Assembly: GCA_009733715.1 (NCBI GenBank) | Contig: WMKJ01000050.1 | Location: 31,244 to 95,243 of the forward strand | DNA length: 64,000 nt | Direction: 5' to 3' | From: Herpomyces periplanetae | Taxonomy: Eukaryota > Ascomycota > Laboulbeniomycetes > Herpomycetales > Herpomycetaceae | In this document: positions 1 to 9,400 of the stretch, one piece after another | How positions within the stretch are numbered: position 1 is the stretch's first letter | How the letters are laid out: each line of letters begins with the position of its first letter | Notes under the pieces: generated by a model | Databases searched by the model: none | What the model saw: the letters and a program-made list of their open reading frames with translations, nothing else | What the model was told of the DNA's origin: nothing | Position numbers and translations under genes: made by a program

Positions 1-624
1 GAATATCTTTTACTGTTAGCTTACGCTGTAGTTCCCACCAGTTTAGTAACGCTTACCCACCCGTTAACACTAACTTATGCCGCAATACACTCCGTCGGCT
101 TGTGTGAAAGCGCTCGTCGTATCGTTGAGTTGAACTTATTTTTCCCGTATACTCCTGATTGGCGATATGTTGGCCCAGGAAGACGTATGGGAAATCGAGT
201 ATGGCAAACTTTGAATGCTAATTGGGGCGTAGGAATTTCTACCGAAACTGATCGATTTTCCGTTAATACAAGTTATATTGTACCTTTTCGCTTGGCCAAG
301 TTGGTCCTTCATGGTGTAAGATACATGGCTGCGTTAAGCATTGGTACGGGAGCCTGGATACGGTTTGTTGTAGGTCAAAATGATTCAGCATCGACAAAAT
401 CCAGCGGTTCATTGTACGCATATATTGTGGGTTTGGTTGCTGCAGCATTAGGTTGGGGAATCTTTGGTGCTATGCAAGGTATATTTGAGGGTGTTTTAGA
501 TGCAGTACTCATATGCTGGGCTAGTGAAGGGTGTGTGCAGCGTGATGAGTTTCGATTTTCATATTGTCGAGAGTTGAACGAGTTGTTGAATCGGTGGCAA
601 ATTGAAGATGACCAGGCTGTGTAG
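1..624 (+). CDS. choline transporter-like membrane protein, C-terminal part (5' end outside window)
   Basis: The reading frame is open from base 1 to the TAG at 622-624, about 207 residues, so the gene begins to the left of the window. The fragment is strongly hydrophobic with at least three likely membrane segments: near the start (LLLLAYAVVPTSLVTL), around residues 130-150, and a Gly/Ala-rich stretch ending in VLDAVLICWASE. That last block, a helix followed by a short acidic-ended motif and a hydrophilic tail, resembles the C-terminus of choline transporter-like (CTL/Pns1, PF04515) proteins, where a VFVCFAEDP-type motif precedes the tail. CTL proteins are multi-pass plasma-membrane or organelle transporters. 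The family call rests on overall pattern rather than exact motif identity, so another polytopic membrane family is possible. No intron is needed in the visible part. Confidence 0.5.
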   Translation, partial: EYLLLLAYAVVPTSLVTLTHPLTLTYAAIHSVGLCESARRIVELNLFFPYTPDWRYVGPGRRMGNRVWQTLNANWGVGISTETDRFSVNTSYIVPFRLAKLVLHGVRYMAALSIGTGAWIRFVVGQNDSASTKSSGSLYAYIVGLVAAALGWGIFGAMQGIFEGVLDAVLICWASEGCVQRDEFRFSYCRELNELLNRWQIEDDQAV

Positions 625-858
625 CTTAACCTGTATAATGGTAATTAATATTATCATTTTGGTTTGTACGCTTGATTGATTGTTGGGGATGAAATGAAGG
701 TGAGGACTGAATAGCAAAGAATTATTGTGTTGAAGGTGATTTTGCAGGTTTGTGTTATTGGAAATACTGTATGGACAAATATCATTTTGGGATGTGCCAT
801 GATTCCAAGGATGGGATTATGTTGATATTGCAAACACAGGAAGGGAAGCACCATTGCT

Positions 859-893
859 ATCATCATCGCCATCATCATAATCATCATCATCGC
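859..893. repeat. imperfect CAT trinucleotide repeat
   Basis: A short run of CAT/ATC triplets interrupted by GCC and AAT, non-coding, lying just upstream of the CACGTG cluster. Confidence 0.6.
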
Positions 894-922
894 CAGCTTC
901 GTTGCAAAACCCCAGACCGTAT

Positions 923-962
923 CACGTGCTCTGGGCACGTGTCGGATCCCGGTTGGCACGTG
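923..962. promoter_or_regulatory. triple CACGTG (E-box) cluster
   Basis: Three perfect CACGTG hexamers at 923-928, 936-941 and 957-962, 320-360 bases before the start codon of the SUZ12-like gene. CACGTG is the classical binding site of bHLH factors such as Cbf1; the role here is inferred from recurrence of the same motif in many other intergenic spaces of this window. Confidence 0.5.
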
Positions 963-1283
963 ATGCTTGGGCAGTTCAAATTTCGAGTTTGTGGATGTTG
1001 AAACGATCGCGAACTCGAGCGCGATACCAAATTTTCAAATTATTTCGGGAATGGAAGATTAACACGATCTTATTCGTGTGAAATTTTTACTTTATTTGGC
1101 TTTCGTGGACGAGCACACAGATGCTATATTCTACGTTCCTGTGTCCATGAAACAAGTTGAATGCTGGCGCTTAACGGCTTGGGAGCGGGTTAGATGCCAA
1201 GTTAACATTTAAACATCTCGGTTATGCAAATAAGGTTTTCTCATGTTAGTCAAAGTTAACCAAGGCTTTACACTACAATCGGG

Positions 1284-4200
1284 ATGGTTAATAATATGCA
1301 GGATGAGTTAAACGTTAAAGAACGTACCTTCAATGTACCACGAGACCCCAGTAAACTAAATGCGCGCCCTCGTTCACGAAATCGTTCTTACGCAAGTGCC
1401 AGTGGATCTTCACGCTCAGCAACTAATCCCCACGCTTTTCATCAGGTTTTGCGTAACATCACACTTTACAATACTATACGCAAGCGCAGCAAAATCTTTC
1501 TGGACCGAAATGTTAAAGAGTGCGCCGGATTTAGCTTGATAGGCTCATCTAACATCAATAGCTCAAATTCTTTCAATCAATCTCATAATCCATCAACTAC
1601 CTCATTGCACTCTCCGTCAATTAAATATACCTCAGCAACTTCTTTAATTAATCCAGTAACACCAAGTCAAGCTTTATTAACGGCTTCTTCTGTCTCTTCG
1701 TCGTCCTCATCTGATGATCTGGCCACGCTAACTAACGGAGACCCTCAACCTTCTCGTCCTAACGATTGGTCTGATGGTTCATTTTCCCGTCCACCTTTTT
1801 CCCTGCGCGATTTCATTTCCGAAGCCTACAACAATCCTACCGCTTTAATGTCACTAAGTCAGCTTGAAACTATTTTTCGTCATCTCGATCCCGTTCTGCA
1901 CATTCGTTTTGGCATGCTACGAGTCGCCAATGATTGTAATGGTGGCAGATCTCTCCAGTTTTCTACTACTACCACCACTTCGTCCCCCAAAGCACATAAT
2001 ACCAATGCGCCGGACCCTTCATCTCCCATACCCCTCATTCAACGCTTTAATCCAAGCCTTAGAGCTCCTTATTTTGATGTTCCTTGCTGGGTTGAACTGC
2101 GCATCGTGGAGAAATCTCACACTACAAACTCCTCCAGTCACACTTCTCAGTACCTTGCTGAACCTCTGTACATTTCCCGACAACCCGCCAAATTCCTCGC
2201 CTACCGCCTAGATTCTTCTAATGAAGCGGATTTTACGTACGATTTACAAGTAAATCATACATTTAATATTCGGCGCTTTAACATTGCCACATGCACTCGC
2301 CCTCAGTCAAGTGGTTTGCCCAGTGAATGGAACCTGGGTTTTGACGGTGCTTCATGTCAATTGGAAGTTAGCTTTAAATTTTCTTGTTTATCAGATGCAA
2401 AGGCGGTTTTACCCACGCTATTTCCAAATAACGTTTCACTATCTCAAATTGTCGAAGATGAATTTCTGTGTCGTTTACGCGGAAAATTATCCCAACTACC
2501 CAATTACTCAATACCAAATTCATCCAAGAATTTCAAGTACACCGAAAATTCCATGTTCAAATTATACAATTTTCTCGAAATTGTACCCCTTTTCTGCGTT
2601 CAACAAGTGCAACAAGCTCAGAATGTTAGCAAATATGGTAATGGAGTTTCGTTTACACCCCCGCTTATTTCGATTGTCTATTCAACCTTCTGCTTGCCCG
2701 TTGACATGTGTTGGCGTGTATCCCGTCTGAGCGTATTAGAAACTTTTAATCGAGCTTTATCGCAAACTTACGCTTCATGGGGTGTATCTTGTCGGAGCTT
2801 TTTCGAAAATTATGTTAAATTGAATCAGATATTAACACCTACATCCCATATCTCAAGTCAAGATTGCTCCAACGATCAAACCAAACAACAGTCCAACTTG
2901 ACTTCTCTACTCTTATTACCACTAATTCAACGATTTGCTGAACATGATGAAAGCACTCGAACAGAATTTTCATTGCTTTCTCAGTTAGCAGAAACTTTTA
3001 GTGAACGAACTGGCGCAATAGATTTACATCGTACAATACGTCAACCCAATGATTCATCCCCCACGTTAAAAAGTACCAATAGTGTAACGAAAACACGTCA
3101 AAGTTCACTTGTGATTCGATTCTCCTTTGTCGAAGATCCCCATTCCCGAAACTTTGACGTTCAAGGCCCGGTTTGCCCCTTGTGTAGCAATCGATACTTT
3201 GGTACGGTGGATTACTTACGTTTTCATATTCAGTCAGTCCACTTCCTCTTCAAACTTATCACACTACCTTCTGACACTGGCACCAACAATACTGTTAATG
3301 CTGTCAATCGTGATAATTCACTGGTACATATGCGCCTTGCCCTTCGTACATCGACTACGGGTATGCGAGATCTTCCCTTACCACTGCTGTACTTAAACTT
3401 TTCATATGTTAAAGTAGCAGCGAATAGTGAACCTGTTAAACCTGTTAAAAAGTTGCCACCTGTTGCATGTAAATCAGGAATCAGATCATCGTCAGAAACG
3501 GTGGTCGGACTTGTCAAAGCTACCAAATCAGCACCGGCTTCACAGATAAACGGGATACCATTATCAACAAAGCAAACTATAGTTGGGTCGACTTTATCCT
3601 GTGTGAAATCTAATGGGGATGTATCAGTAAAGGATAAAAAGGTACCCCGTCTGGATGAACGAGTTGGACATGCCAAAAAGTCTGCTGTAGAATTTCCCAT
3701 TCCAACAAATCGACCACAACGTAATATAACGTCCAGTGTTAAAATTAACGGTGAGAATAAAACGTGGCCACTGGATCAGGCGCAGGATACAAATTTACGT
3801 TGGGATAAATCGCGTCGGTTCAAAGTACCGAAAATCCGACCAGGGGTTGTGCTATTGCATAATTTATCCAGACAATTGGTACACGAAGGTGAAGAATTTA
3901 GTGAAAGTGACGATGATTGGGCAGTTCATCTCTATGGGGAGGATCCTTGGACAGGGTTAGTATCACAACCTCGTTTTACCCACTGTCAAGCTGAGCGCAA
4001 GACAACAAACCGAGAAACTTTGGATGATTTTAACGCTAGTCTTGAGTTATCGGCTTGCGAATCCAAATTGCGCTGGACAAATCTTCCAGCGGGATTCACA
4101 ACGGATAATCTTCTCGCTTTACAACAACCTGTAACCCTTCCACCGCATATTGTCTACGTTAACGCCCATCCTACACTACCTGCAAGACGAACGCCGGGTA

Positions 4201-4796
4201 AACCGGTGAATAGTATGTTAAAACGACGTAAATTGTCACATCTACAACTTTCGTTTATGCGCAAATGGGATCGTTACTTTTCACGGGAAAGGTTAACATG
4301 TACAGCACATCTTAGCGGCGCCGTTAAACGTTTTGTCAAGCGTAGTGCCGACTTTTTGCGAGGGCTCGAAAATATTGACGGTCTGCGCATTTCACTTCCC
4401 GCCTCACCACCTCCCCAAGTCAATTGTACGCCTGCCTCGATTGCCATTTCTCCCCTTTCGGGTGTTGACTCAGTTTCGCTGCCTTCACAAGACATGTTAA
4501 AGATCTTTTTCGCAAAATGTAAACATTTATGTTATCATCGTAAGCTGTCGCCCGCTACTGTCAAGTGGTGCCGTGAGTATCTAAACTCACATAGTTTGCC
4601 ACCTCCCGTGCAGCCGCTTCCGCTGCCATCACCACCTCCCTTGCCATCATCACTGCCGCTCCCGTTATTACTACCTTTATTACCACCTGTTTCAACTACC
4701 CTAGCTTCCACTTCTACTACTACGTCTGCCGCCCCATCATTTGCATTCCCTTTAGCCGCTACTTCAACCCCTCATCAGCATTTACCATCGCGTTGA
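1284..4796 (+). CDS. SUZ12-like Polycomb repressive complex 2 subunit (zinc finger and VEFS box)
   Basis: A 1170-residue intronless frame. SUZ12 is the scaffold subunit of PRC2, the nuclear H3K27 methyltransferase. An N-terminal block at residues 50-75 (FHQVLRNITLYNTIRKRSK) matches the conserved N-terminal helix of SUZ12. A single C2H2 zinc finger has ligands C631, C634, H648 and H653 and is followed by VHFLFKL, the arrangement typical of SUZ12/EMF2/VRN2. Around residues 985-1040 there is a VEFS-like stretch (LSFMRKWDRYFSRERL, then AVKRFVKRSADFLRG). Low-complexity Ser/Thr linkers fill the first 170 residues, and the C-terminus is an unusual Pro/Leu/Ser-rich tail. At 1170 residues it is longer than human SUZ12 (about 740). 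The ATG at 1284 is the first in frame; a second lies four codons on. An AATAAA at 4912-4917 could be its poly(A) signal. No other PRC2 subunit is in the window. Confidence 0.75.
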   Translation: MVNNMQDELNVKERTFNVPRDPSKLNARPRSRNRSYASASGSSRSATNPHAFHQVLRNITLYNTIRKRSKIFLDRNVKECAGFSLIGSSNINSSNSFNQSHNPSTTSLHSPSIKYTSATSLINPVTPSQALLTASSVSSSSSSDDLATLTNGDPQPSRPNDWSDGSFSRPPFSLRDFISEAYNNPTALMSLSQLETIFRHLDPVLHIRFGMLRVANDCNGGRSLQFSTTTTTSSPKAHNTNAPDPSSPIPLIQRFNPSLRAPYFDVPCWVELRIVEKSHTTNSSSHTSQYLAEPLYISRQPAKFLAYRLDSSNEADFTYDLQVNHTFNIRRFNIATCTRPQSSGLPSEWNLGFDGASCQLEVSFKFSCLSDAKAVLPTLFPNNVSLSQIVEDEFLCRLRGKLSQLPNYSIPNSSKNFKYTENSMFKLYNFLEIVPLFCVQQVQQAQNVSKYGNGVSFTPPLISIVYSTFCLPVDMCWRVSRLSVLETFNRALSQTYASWGVSCRSFFENYVKLNQILTPTSHISSQDCSNDQTKQQSNLTSLLLLPLIQRFAEHDESTRTEFSLLSQLAETFSERTGAIDLHRTIRQPNDSSPTLKSTNSVTKTRQSSLVIRFSFVEDPHSRNFDVQGPVCPLCSNRYFGTVDYLRFHIQSVHFLFKLITLPSDTGTNNTVNAVNRDNSLVHMRLALRTSTTGMRDLPLPLLYLNFSYVKVAANSEPVKPVKKLPPVACKSGIRSSSETVVGLVKATKSAPASQINGIPLSTKQTIVGSTLSCVKSNGDVSVKDKKVPRLDERVGHAKKSAVEFPIPTNRPQRNITSSVKINGENKTWPLDQAQDTNLRWDKSRRFKVPKIRPGVVLLHNLSRQLVHEGEEFSESDDDWAVHLYGEDPWTGLVSQPRFTHCQAERKTTNRETLDDFNASLELSACESKLRWTNLPAGFTTDNLLALQQPVTLPPHIVYVNAHPTLPARRTPGKPVNSMLKRRKLSHLQLSFMRKWDRYFSRERLTCTAHLSGAVKRFVKRSADFLRGLENIDGLRISLPASPPPQVNCTPASIAISPLSGVDSVSLPSQDMLKIFFAKCKHLCYHRKLSPATVKWCREYLNSHSLPPPVQPLPLPSPPPLPSSLPLPLLLPLLPPVSTTLASTSTTTSAAPSFAFPLAATSTPHQHLPSR

Positions 4797-4924
4797 CCTG
4801 TTTGTCTGCTTTAATTTTGTGTCTTTGTTAGCCTTAGCCTGTGTACCTATAGGTTCGGTAATGTGTTTGTGCTTGTCCTCTTCTGTGCCTTGTTTGGTAT
4901 AATATTTTTTGGAATAAAAAATTA

Positions 4925-5027
4925 AAACCCCCTCCCCCTTGACGCGCCGCCCTTAACCTGCGCCAAGTCACCCCGCAAAAGCTACGTCCGACCCCCCAGC
5001 GGCACAGAGAGGGCCCAAGAACCGTCA
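4925..5027. other. GC-rich segment downstream of the tRNA
   Basis: About 100 bases of strongly GC-rich sequence in AT-rich surroundings, immediately 3' of the tRNA gene. It holds a CCCCCCAGCGG stretch similar to part of the GC-rich element at 35580-35750. No gene is recognised. Confidence 0.4.
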
Positions 5028-5157
5028 TGGACAAGTTGGGAGTCGAACCCAAGACCTTTCGCAGGCCCGCGGCGCGGCCGGGCTGGACGTAAAGCCTTCT
5101 CCCCAAACACAGGGGGCCAAGTGCGAAGCGAACGCTCTACCACTGAGCTACATGCCC
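5028..5157 (-). tRNA. tRNA-Ala (anticodon CGC) with a 58-nt intron
   Basis: Read on the minus strand, the gene starts GGGCATG at 5157 and ends CTTGTCC plus discriminator A at 5028. D-arm GCTC/GAGC, anticodon stem TTCGC/GCGAA with loop TTCGCAT (CGC anticodon), five-base variable loop AGGTC and T-arm TTGGG-TTCGACT-CCCAA all fold normally. Box A (TAGCTCAGTGG) and box B (GGTTCGACTCC) are intact. The acceptor contains G3:U70, the main identity element of tRNA-Ala, and a single U6-U67 mismatch. The anticodon loop is interrupted after position 37, the canonical site for nuclear tRNA introns, by about 58 GC-rich nucleotides. The mature RNA would be 72 nt before CCA addition. A clear T-run terminator is not adjacent; the nearest is near 4911-4926. 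Confidence 0.88.
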
Positions 5158-5610
5158 GAAAACAGTATACCGGTTGTTTAAAGTAAAATTTATGCTACAG
5201 CTCATGATGATTACAACGCCACGACCGAAATTCTTCGAGCGGGAAATTTATTGACGGCAAAAGTAACATTGAAGCATAACAATAAATTCTCAAGCAAAAT
5301 ACTAGTATACGCTGACAACATAAATATTATTACCATGAATAAAGGAATTGGGCCTTAGAAAATCACTTTTGCCAGTATCGCGACGGGATGTCAGTAGCAG
5401 TCGTCAGCGAAATGTTGATTGACGCACACGGGTGCGCGTTCATATCCTACCCTCGATATCGACGATGCTTGGGTTAACAAACATTTTCACTTTCGTGCAA
5501 TGTAAAGAGGAACGTAACCTGTATGGAGCTTACACCATGCTAAACTAATATCCTGCACATCATAATGATTAAAAGCTGAAAAAAGAGAAGAAGACTGAAA
5601 GTCTCACTGT
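5158..5610. other. intergenic region between tRNA and alpha-tubulin
   Basis: About 450 AT-rich bases with no recognisable gene. It presumably holds the 3' UTR of the minus-strand alpha-tubulin gene and the 5' flank of the tRNA. Confidence 0.5.
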
Positions 5611-7522
5611 TCAGTATTCGGGTTCGCCACCATCATCACCATCCATGCTATCTGAGGCAACTTCTTCGTAGTCACGCTCCAAGGCCGCTAGATCTTCACG
5701 CGCTTCAGAGAATTCTCCTTCCTCCATACCTTCACCGACATACCAATGCACAAAAGCACGCTTCGAATACATAAGATCGAACTTGTGAGAGAGCGCCGAC
5801 CAAGCTTCTGCAATTGCAGTTGTGTTTGAGAGCATACACCTGTTTGAAAAGATAGAATCAGCATAAGTTGTTTATAAAGTTTTAATGAGAATATTCAACG
5901 TACACGGCACGATTCACTTTAGCTAAATCCCCATTAGGAACCATTTGAGGAGGTTGGTAGCAAATTCCAATTTTAAACCCAGTGGGACACCATTCGACAA
6001 ATTGAATGGTCCGTTTGGTCTTTAGCGTAGCCACCGCAGCATGCACATCCTTTGGAACTACATCACCACGGTACAAAAGACAAGTAGCCATGTATTTACC
6101 ATTGCGTGGATCACATTTGACCATTTGATTATTTGGCTCAAAACAAGCCATGCTGATTTCTTGAACACTATTTGCTTCGTGAGATGCCTTGGCAGCTGAA
6201 ACGATTGGGGCATATGCAACCAGTGGAAAGTGAATACGTGGATACGGTACAAGATTCGTTTGGAACTCATTCAAGTCAACGTTGAGCGACCCATCAAATC
6301 TCAGAGAAGCCGTAATAGACGACACAACTATTAAGCAAAAGTTAAAGTTAACAAAGGGACAGACGCAAAAGCAAAGTGAGGACTGAATTACCTTGAGCAA
6401 TGAGGCGATTTAAATTTTCGTAATTTGGGCGTTCAATGCCCAAGTTACGACGACAAATGTCGTAGATAGCCTCATTGTCTACCATGAACGAGCAATCTGA
6501 ATGTTCCAAGGTTGTATGCGTAGTCAAAATAGAGTTATACGGTTCGACTACCGACGTTGCCACTTGAGGAGCAGGGTAAACGCAGAATTCCAATTTACAC
6601 TTTTTGCCGTAATCCACGGATAAACGTTCCATGAGAAGAGCACCGAATCCAGAGCCAGTGCCTCCACCGAATGAGTGGAAGACCAAGAAACCCTGTAATC
6701 CACTGCAATTGTCCGCCACTCGACGAACTTTTTCCAGTACCTGATCGATCAATTCTTTACCAACGGTGTAATGACCACGCGCATAATTGTTTGAAGCGTC
6801 TTCTTTACCCGTAATCATCAATTCTGGATGAAAGAGGCTTCTGTAGATTCCGGTTCTAACTTCGTCAACAACATTTGGCTCGAGATCACAGTAAATGGTA
6901 CGAGGAACATATTTTCCCTGGCCTGATACGTTGTTGATGAAAATAAATTAGGTACTGAATACGTATACGCAAAAAAAACAAGCTTACCCGTTTCGGAGAA
7001 AAATGTACTGAATCCATGATCATCTTCACCGGCTTTGCGTTCAGCTGTTAGGTAACCATCAGGCTAAAGCAAATGGAAAGTGAGTAAGATAACAAAAGAG
7101 GGGGGGGTTCTTAAGGATTGACGAACCTGAATTCCATGTTCAAGGCAGTAAAGCTGTAATCAAGTAAAATGAGTGGAGGTTAGTAAAGAGGTGAAAAAGT
7201 TAAGTTGAAATTGTAAAAAGTTTGATAAAAAACAACATACCTCCCAACATGCATTGGCAATTTGACAGCCAGCTTGTCCAACTACGAAAGTTTAGTAAAC
7301 AATTAATATGGAAGCGGTAACAGCAAAAGTAAACACACAAAGGTATTCCAAGGAAGCATACAATAGCAAAGACAACGGCACGGGCAGAACGGGAAAGAAA
7401 AAAGTGAATAAAAGAACGATGTGATATAGAAATTAATGAAGGATAATGTGTAAGGACTCTGATTAATGACAGGGGAAGAAATGGGAGAAAATCCTACCGT
7501 TTAAACTGATTACTTCACGCAT
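5611..7522 (-). CDS. alpha-tubulin, seven exons
   Basis: Alpha-tubulin forms the microtubule heterodimer with beta-tubulin. Exons (minus strand): 7522-7498, 7281-7241, 7153-7127, 7063-6988, 6922-6392, 6327-5904, 5839-5611. All junctions have GT-AG borders and together give exactly 450 residues, the usual length. Diagnostic features are the MREVISLN start, the GGGTGSG glycine-rich GTP motif, the alpha-specific catalytic-loop region ending in [17 protein letters not shown], and the C-terminal GEPEY with a terminal tyrosine available for a detyrosination cycle. Position 40 is Arg followed by Lys41, as is common in fungi, instead of the acetylatable Lys40 of animals. The first three exons are tiny (25, 41 and 27 nt). 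Introns measure 216, 87, 63, 65, 64 and 64 nt. Family identity is certain; exon borders are inferred from frame and homology. Confidence 0.96.
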
Positions 7523-8392
7523 TATGTGAATAAAAGGATTGAAAAAACAGATGCGAAGACGCGAGTAAAATCCGCAGTATATTAACGCGCGAAAACACTG
7601 ACGCACACAGGCAGAGACGAGTATGGGGAAATATATTAGTGACAACCTAGTATATGAGCGTATTTGATTAGTGAGAGATTTATGAACGCTCGATACACGA
7701 AATAAATGATAAGATTGGTCAGTTGGGGGAAAATCTAATCGATTCGAAGTAAAGAAATAAAAAATGTTTTGATGGAAGTTGGACGAGCAGTTAAGGAAGA
7801 CGAACACGGAAAAAGGCAAAAAAAGGGAAATAATACCAACTGTCACGTGGAGTGTTATGTAAGCTGGGAGAAGGGGAGGGAAGTGGTGAAAAGAGTGACG
7901 GGGAAGAGTGATGTTGGGGGAGGGGAAGGGGAAGGGAGATATTTACAGGTATGCTTCCACTCAGAAATACATAAAATGAATATTAAAGAGGGTTATTTTC
8001 TCTGTCAAAAGTCCATTACTCTCTCCAAATTTAATCCATATCTTTCCTCTCCCCTCCCCACACACCAAACAGACTGATCTTGGTCACGTGAGCGTGTCAG
8101 AATTTTCCACTTTCGGTAAGTAGGAAGTTTGTATAGCTGTTTCCCAATTGGTCTCGGTCCTTCCCTGATCTTGAACGAGTTCTTTCCCAATCCACGCTCA
8201 CGTTTTATTGGTTCGGGTTTAGGTTATTTTTCTTTTTTCGATAAATTTCCCGTTCTTTTTAATCGGGCTCAACTTTCGGCTTACCGATTAAATTTTCGGT
8301 AACCTTCGGCTTGGGGTAAAAATTATTTTTCGTGATAAATTTTCGTGATTTATTCATTTAATTCTTCGTCAAATTAATTTACCACAGTTAAC
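7523..8392. promoter_or_regulatory. divergent promoter region of alpha-tubulin and the orphan membrane-protein gene
   Basis: No convincing coding sequence in 870 bases. CACGTG palindromes occur at 7844-7849 and 8085-8090, and purine-rich stretches lie at 7860-7945. It probably holds the tubulin promoter (minus) and that of the gene starting at 8393 (plus). Confidence 0.5.
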
Positions 8393-9230
8393 ATGGTTTA
8401 TCATATCATGAATTTAAAGATCTTCTACTTTTTTATAAACTCGAATTTTTTTTTGGTTTTGCCGATACTCTTACTACTGTTAGTTTAATTTCCAGTCTTC
8501 ATTTATTATACATTTAAGGAATTACACCCACTAATATTTATCCAATTATAACAGTTTCTCTTCCATCGTACTAGGTAATACGGAAAAAGTTATCTTTAAT
8601 ACTCATAATAATTTTTTCCCTCAATCCTCTTGGAATGAAAATTGTGATAATCATCCCCCTTCAACACTTCTACCAAACCTATCCCCTACAAATAATACCT
8701 GGTCAGGTTGGCGTGAACTTGCATTTACCAACCTCACTAAACCTTTAACAATTAACTCTTGGTTTATTTTACATCAGCTACCCCTAACAACTAGATTTGA
8801 AGTACGAGCGTGCTGGTCTGCCTTTCATCCTGCAAGTGTTAGTCTTGACGTTTACACATTCGATCAACTCATCACGTCTCCTTCATTAAGTCAATCATTT
8901 TCAAACTCAACGGGCAGTTTTTTTACTTTAAATTCACTAAAACAATGCTTAATATCTACTCCCACATCTCCAAAGGATTTCACTAGCCGTATCCTTCTCG
9001 TTAAACTCTTCCCCGACTTTCAAACGTCCAACTTAACACTTTACTCTTATCCCCCGCAAGTTTACTTGGATATTATTCTCGATCCTTACGTTTGGAATAT
9101 ACTTCCTGAATCCCTTACAAAGTTTTTACCCTACTTTATTACTTGTATTTTCCTAATTTGGCCCATGACAATTCTAGCATTCCGTCTCTTGGATTTCCTG
9201 TCAACTAAAGTCAAATTACACTCTACCTAA
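8393..9230 (+). CDS. unrecognised type I membrane protein with signal peptide and C-terminal anchor
   Basis: A two-exon model fits: exon 1 8393-8478, intron 8479-8554 (donor GTTAGT, CTAAT branch-like site, acceptor ACAG), exon 2 8555-9230, giving 253 residues in one continuous frame. The N-terminus has a short polar part then a very hydrophobic run (FFLVLPILLLLLFSSIVLG) typical of a signal peptide or anchor. A roughly 170-residue hydrophilic, presumably lumenal or extracellular domain follows, with several N-X-S/T sites (for example NLSP, NNTW, NLTK, NSTG, NLTLY). Near the C-terminus there is one membrane helix (FLPYFITCIFLIWPMTILAF) and a 15-residue cytosolic tail. This is type I topology, plausible for an ER or plasma-membrane subunit. 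I do not recognise the family. Without splicing, the signal exon stops at 8486-8488, so the model depends on the intron. Confidence 0.6.
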
Positions 9231-9400
9231 ACATCTCTAAGTGGATCAATAGTTTTATATACTCTCACCTCTCAACTTTTTAACGGAATCCCTGTACCGT
9301 GAAATTTGTATATACCAAAAGGCTATACAATTTTAAAATCTGGAATTTTAGTATGCTCCTCCATACTTTTAATAGAAGAAAAAGTTTTGAATGATAAAGC

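Larger units (their letters stand above)
625..1283. other. intergenic region upstream of the SUZ12-like gene
   Basis: No convincing gene in about 660 bases. It contains a CAT/ATC-rich trinucleotide tract at 859-893 and three CACGTG palindromes within 40 bases (923-928, 936-941, 957-962). The latter are the probable regulatory part of the promoter for the gene starting at 1284. Confidence 0.6.
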
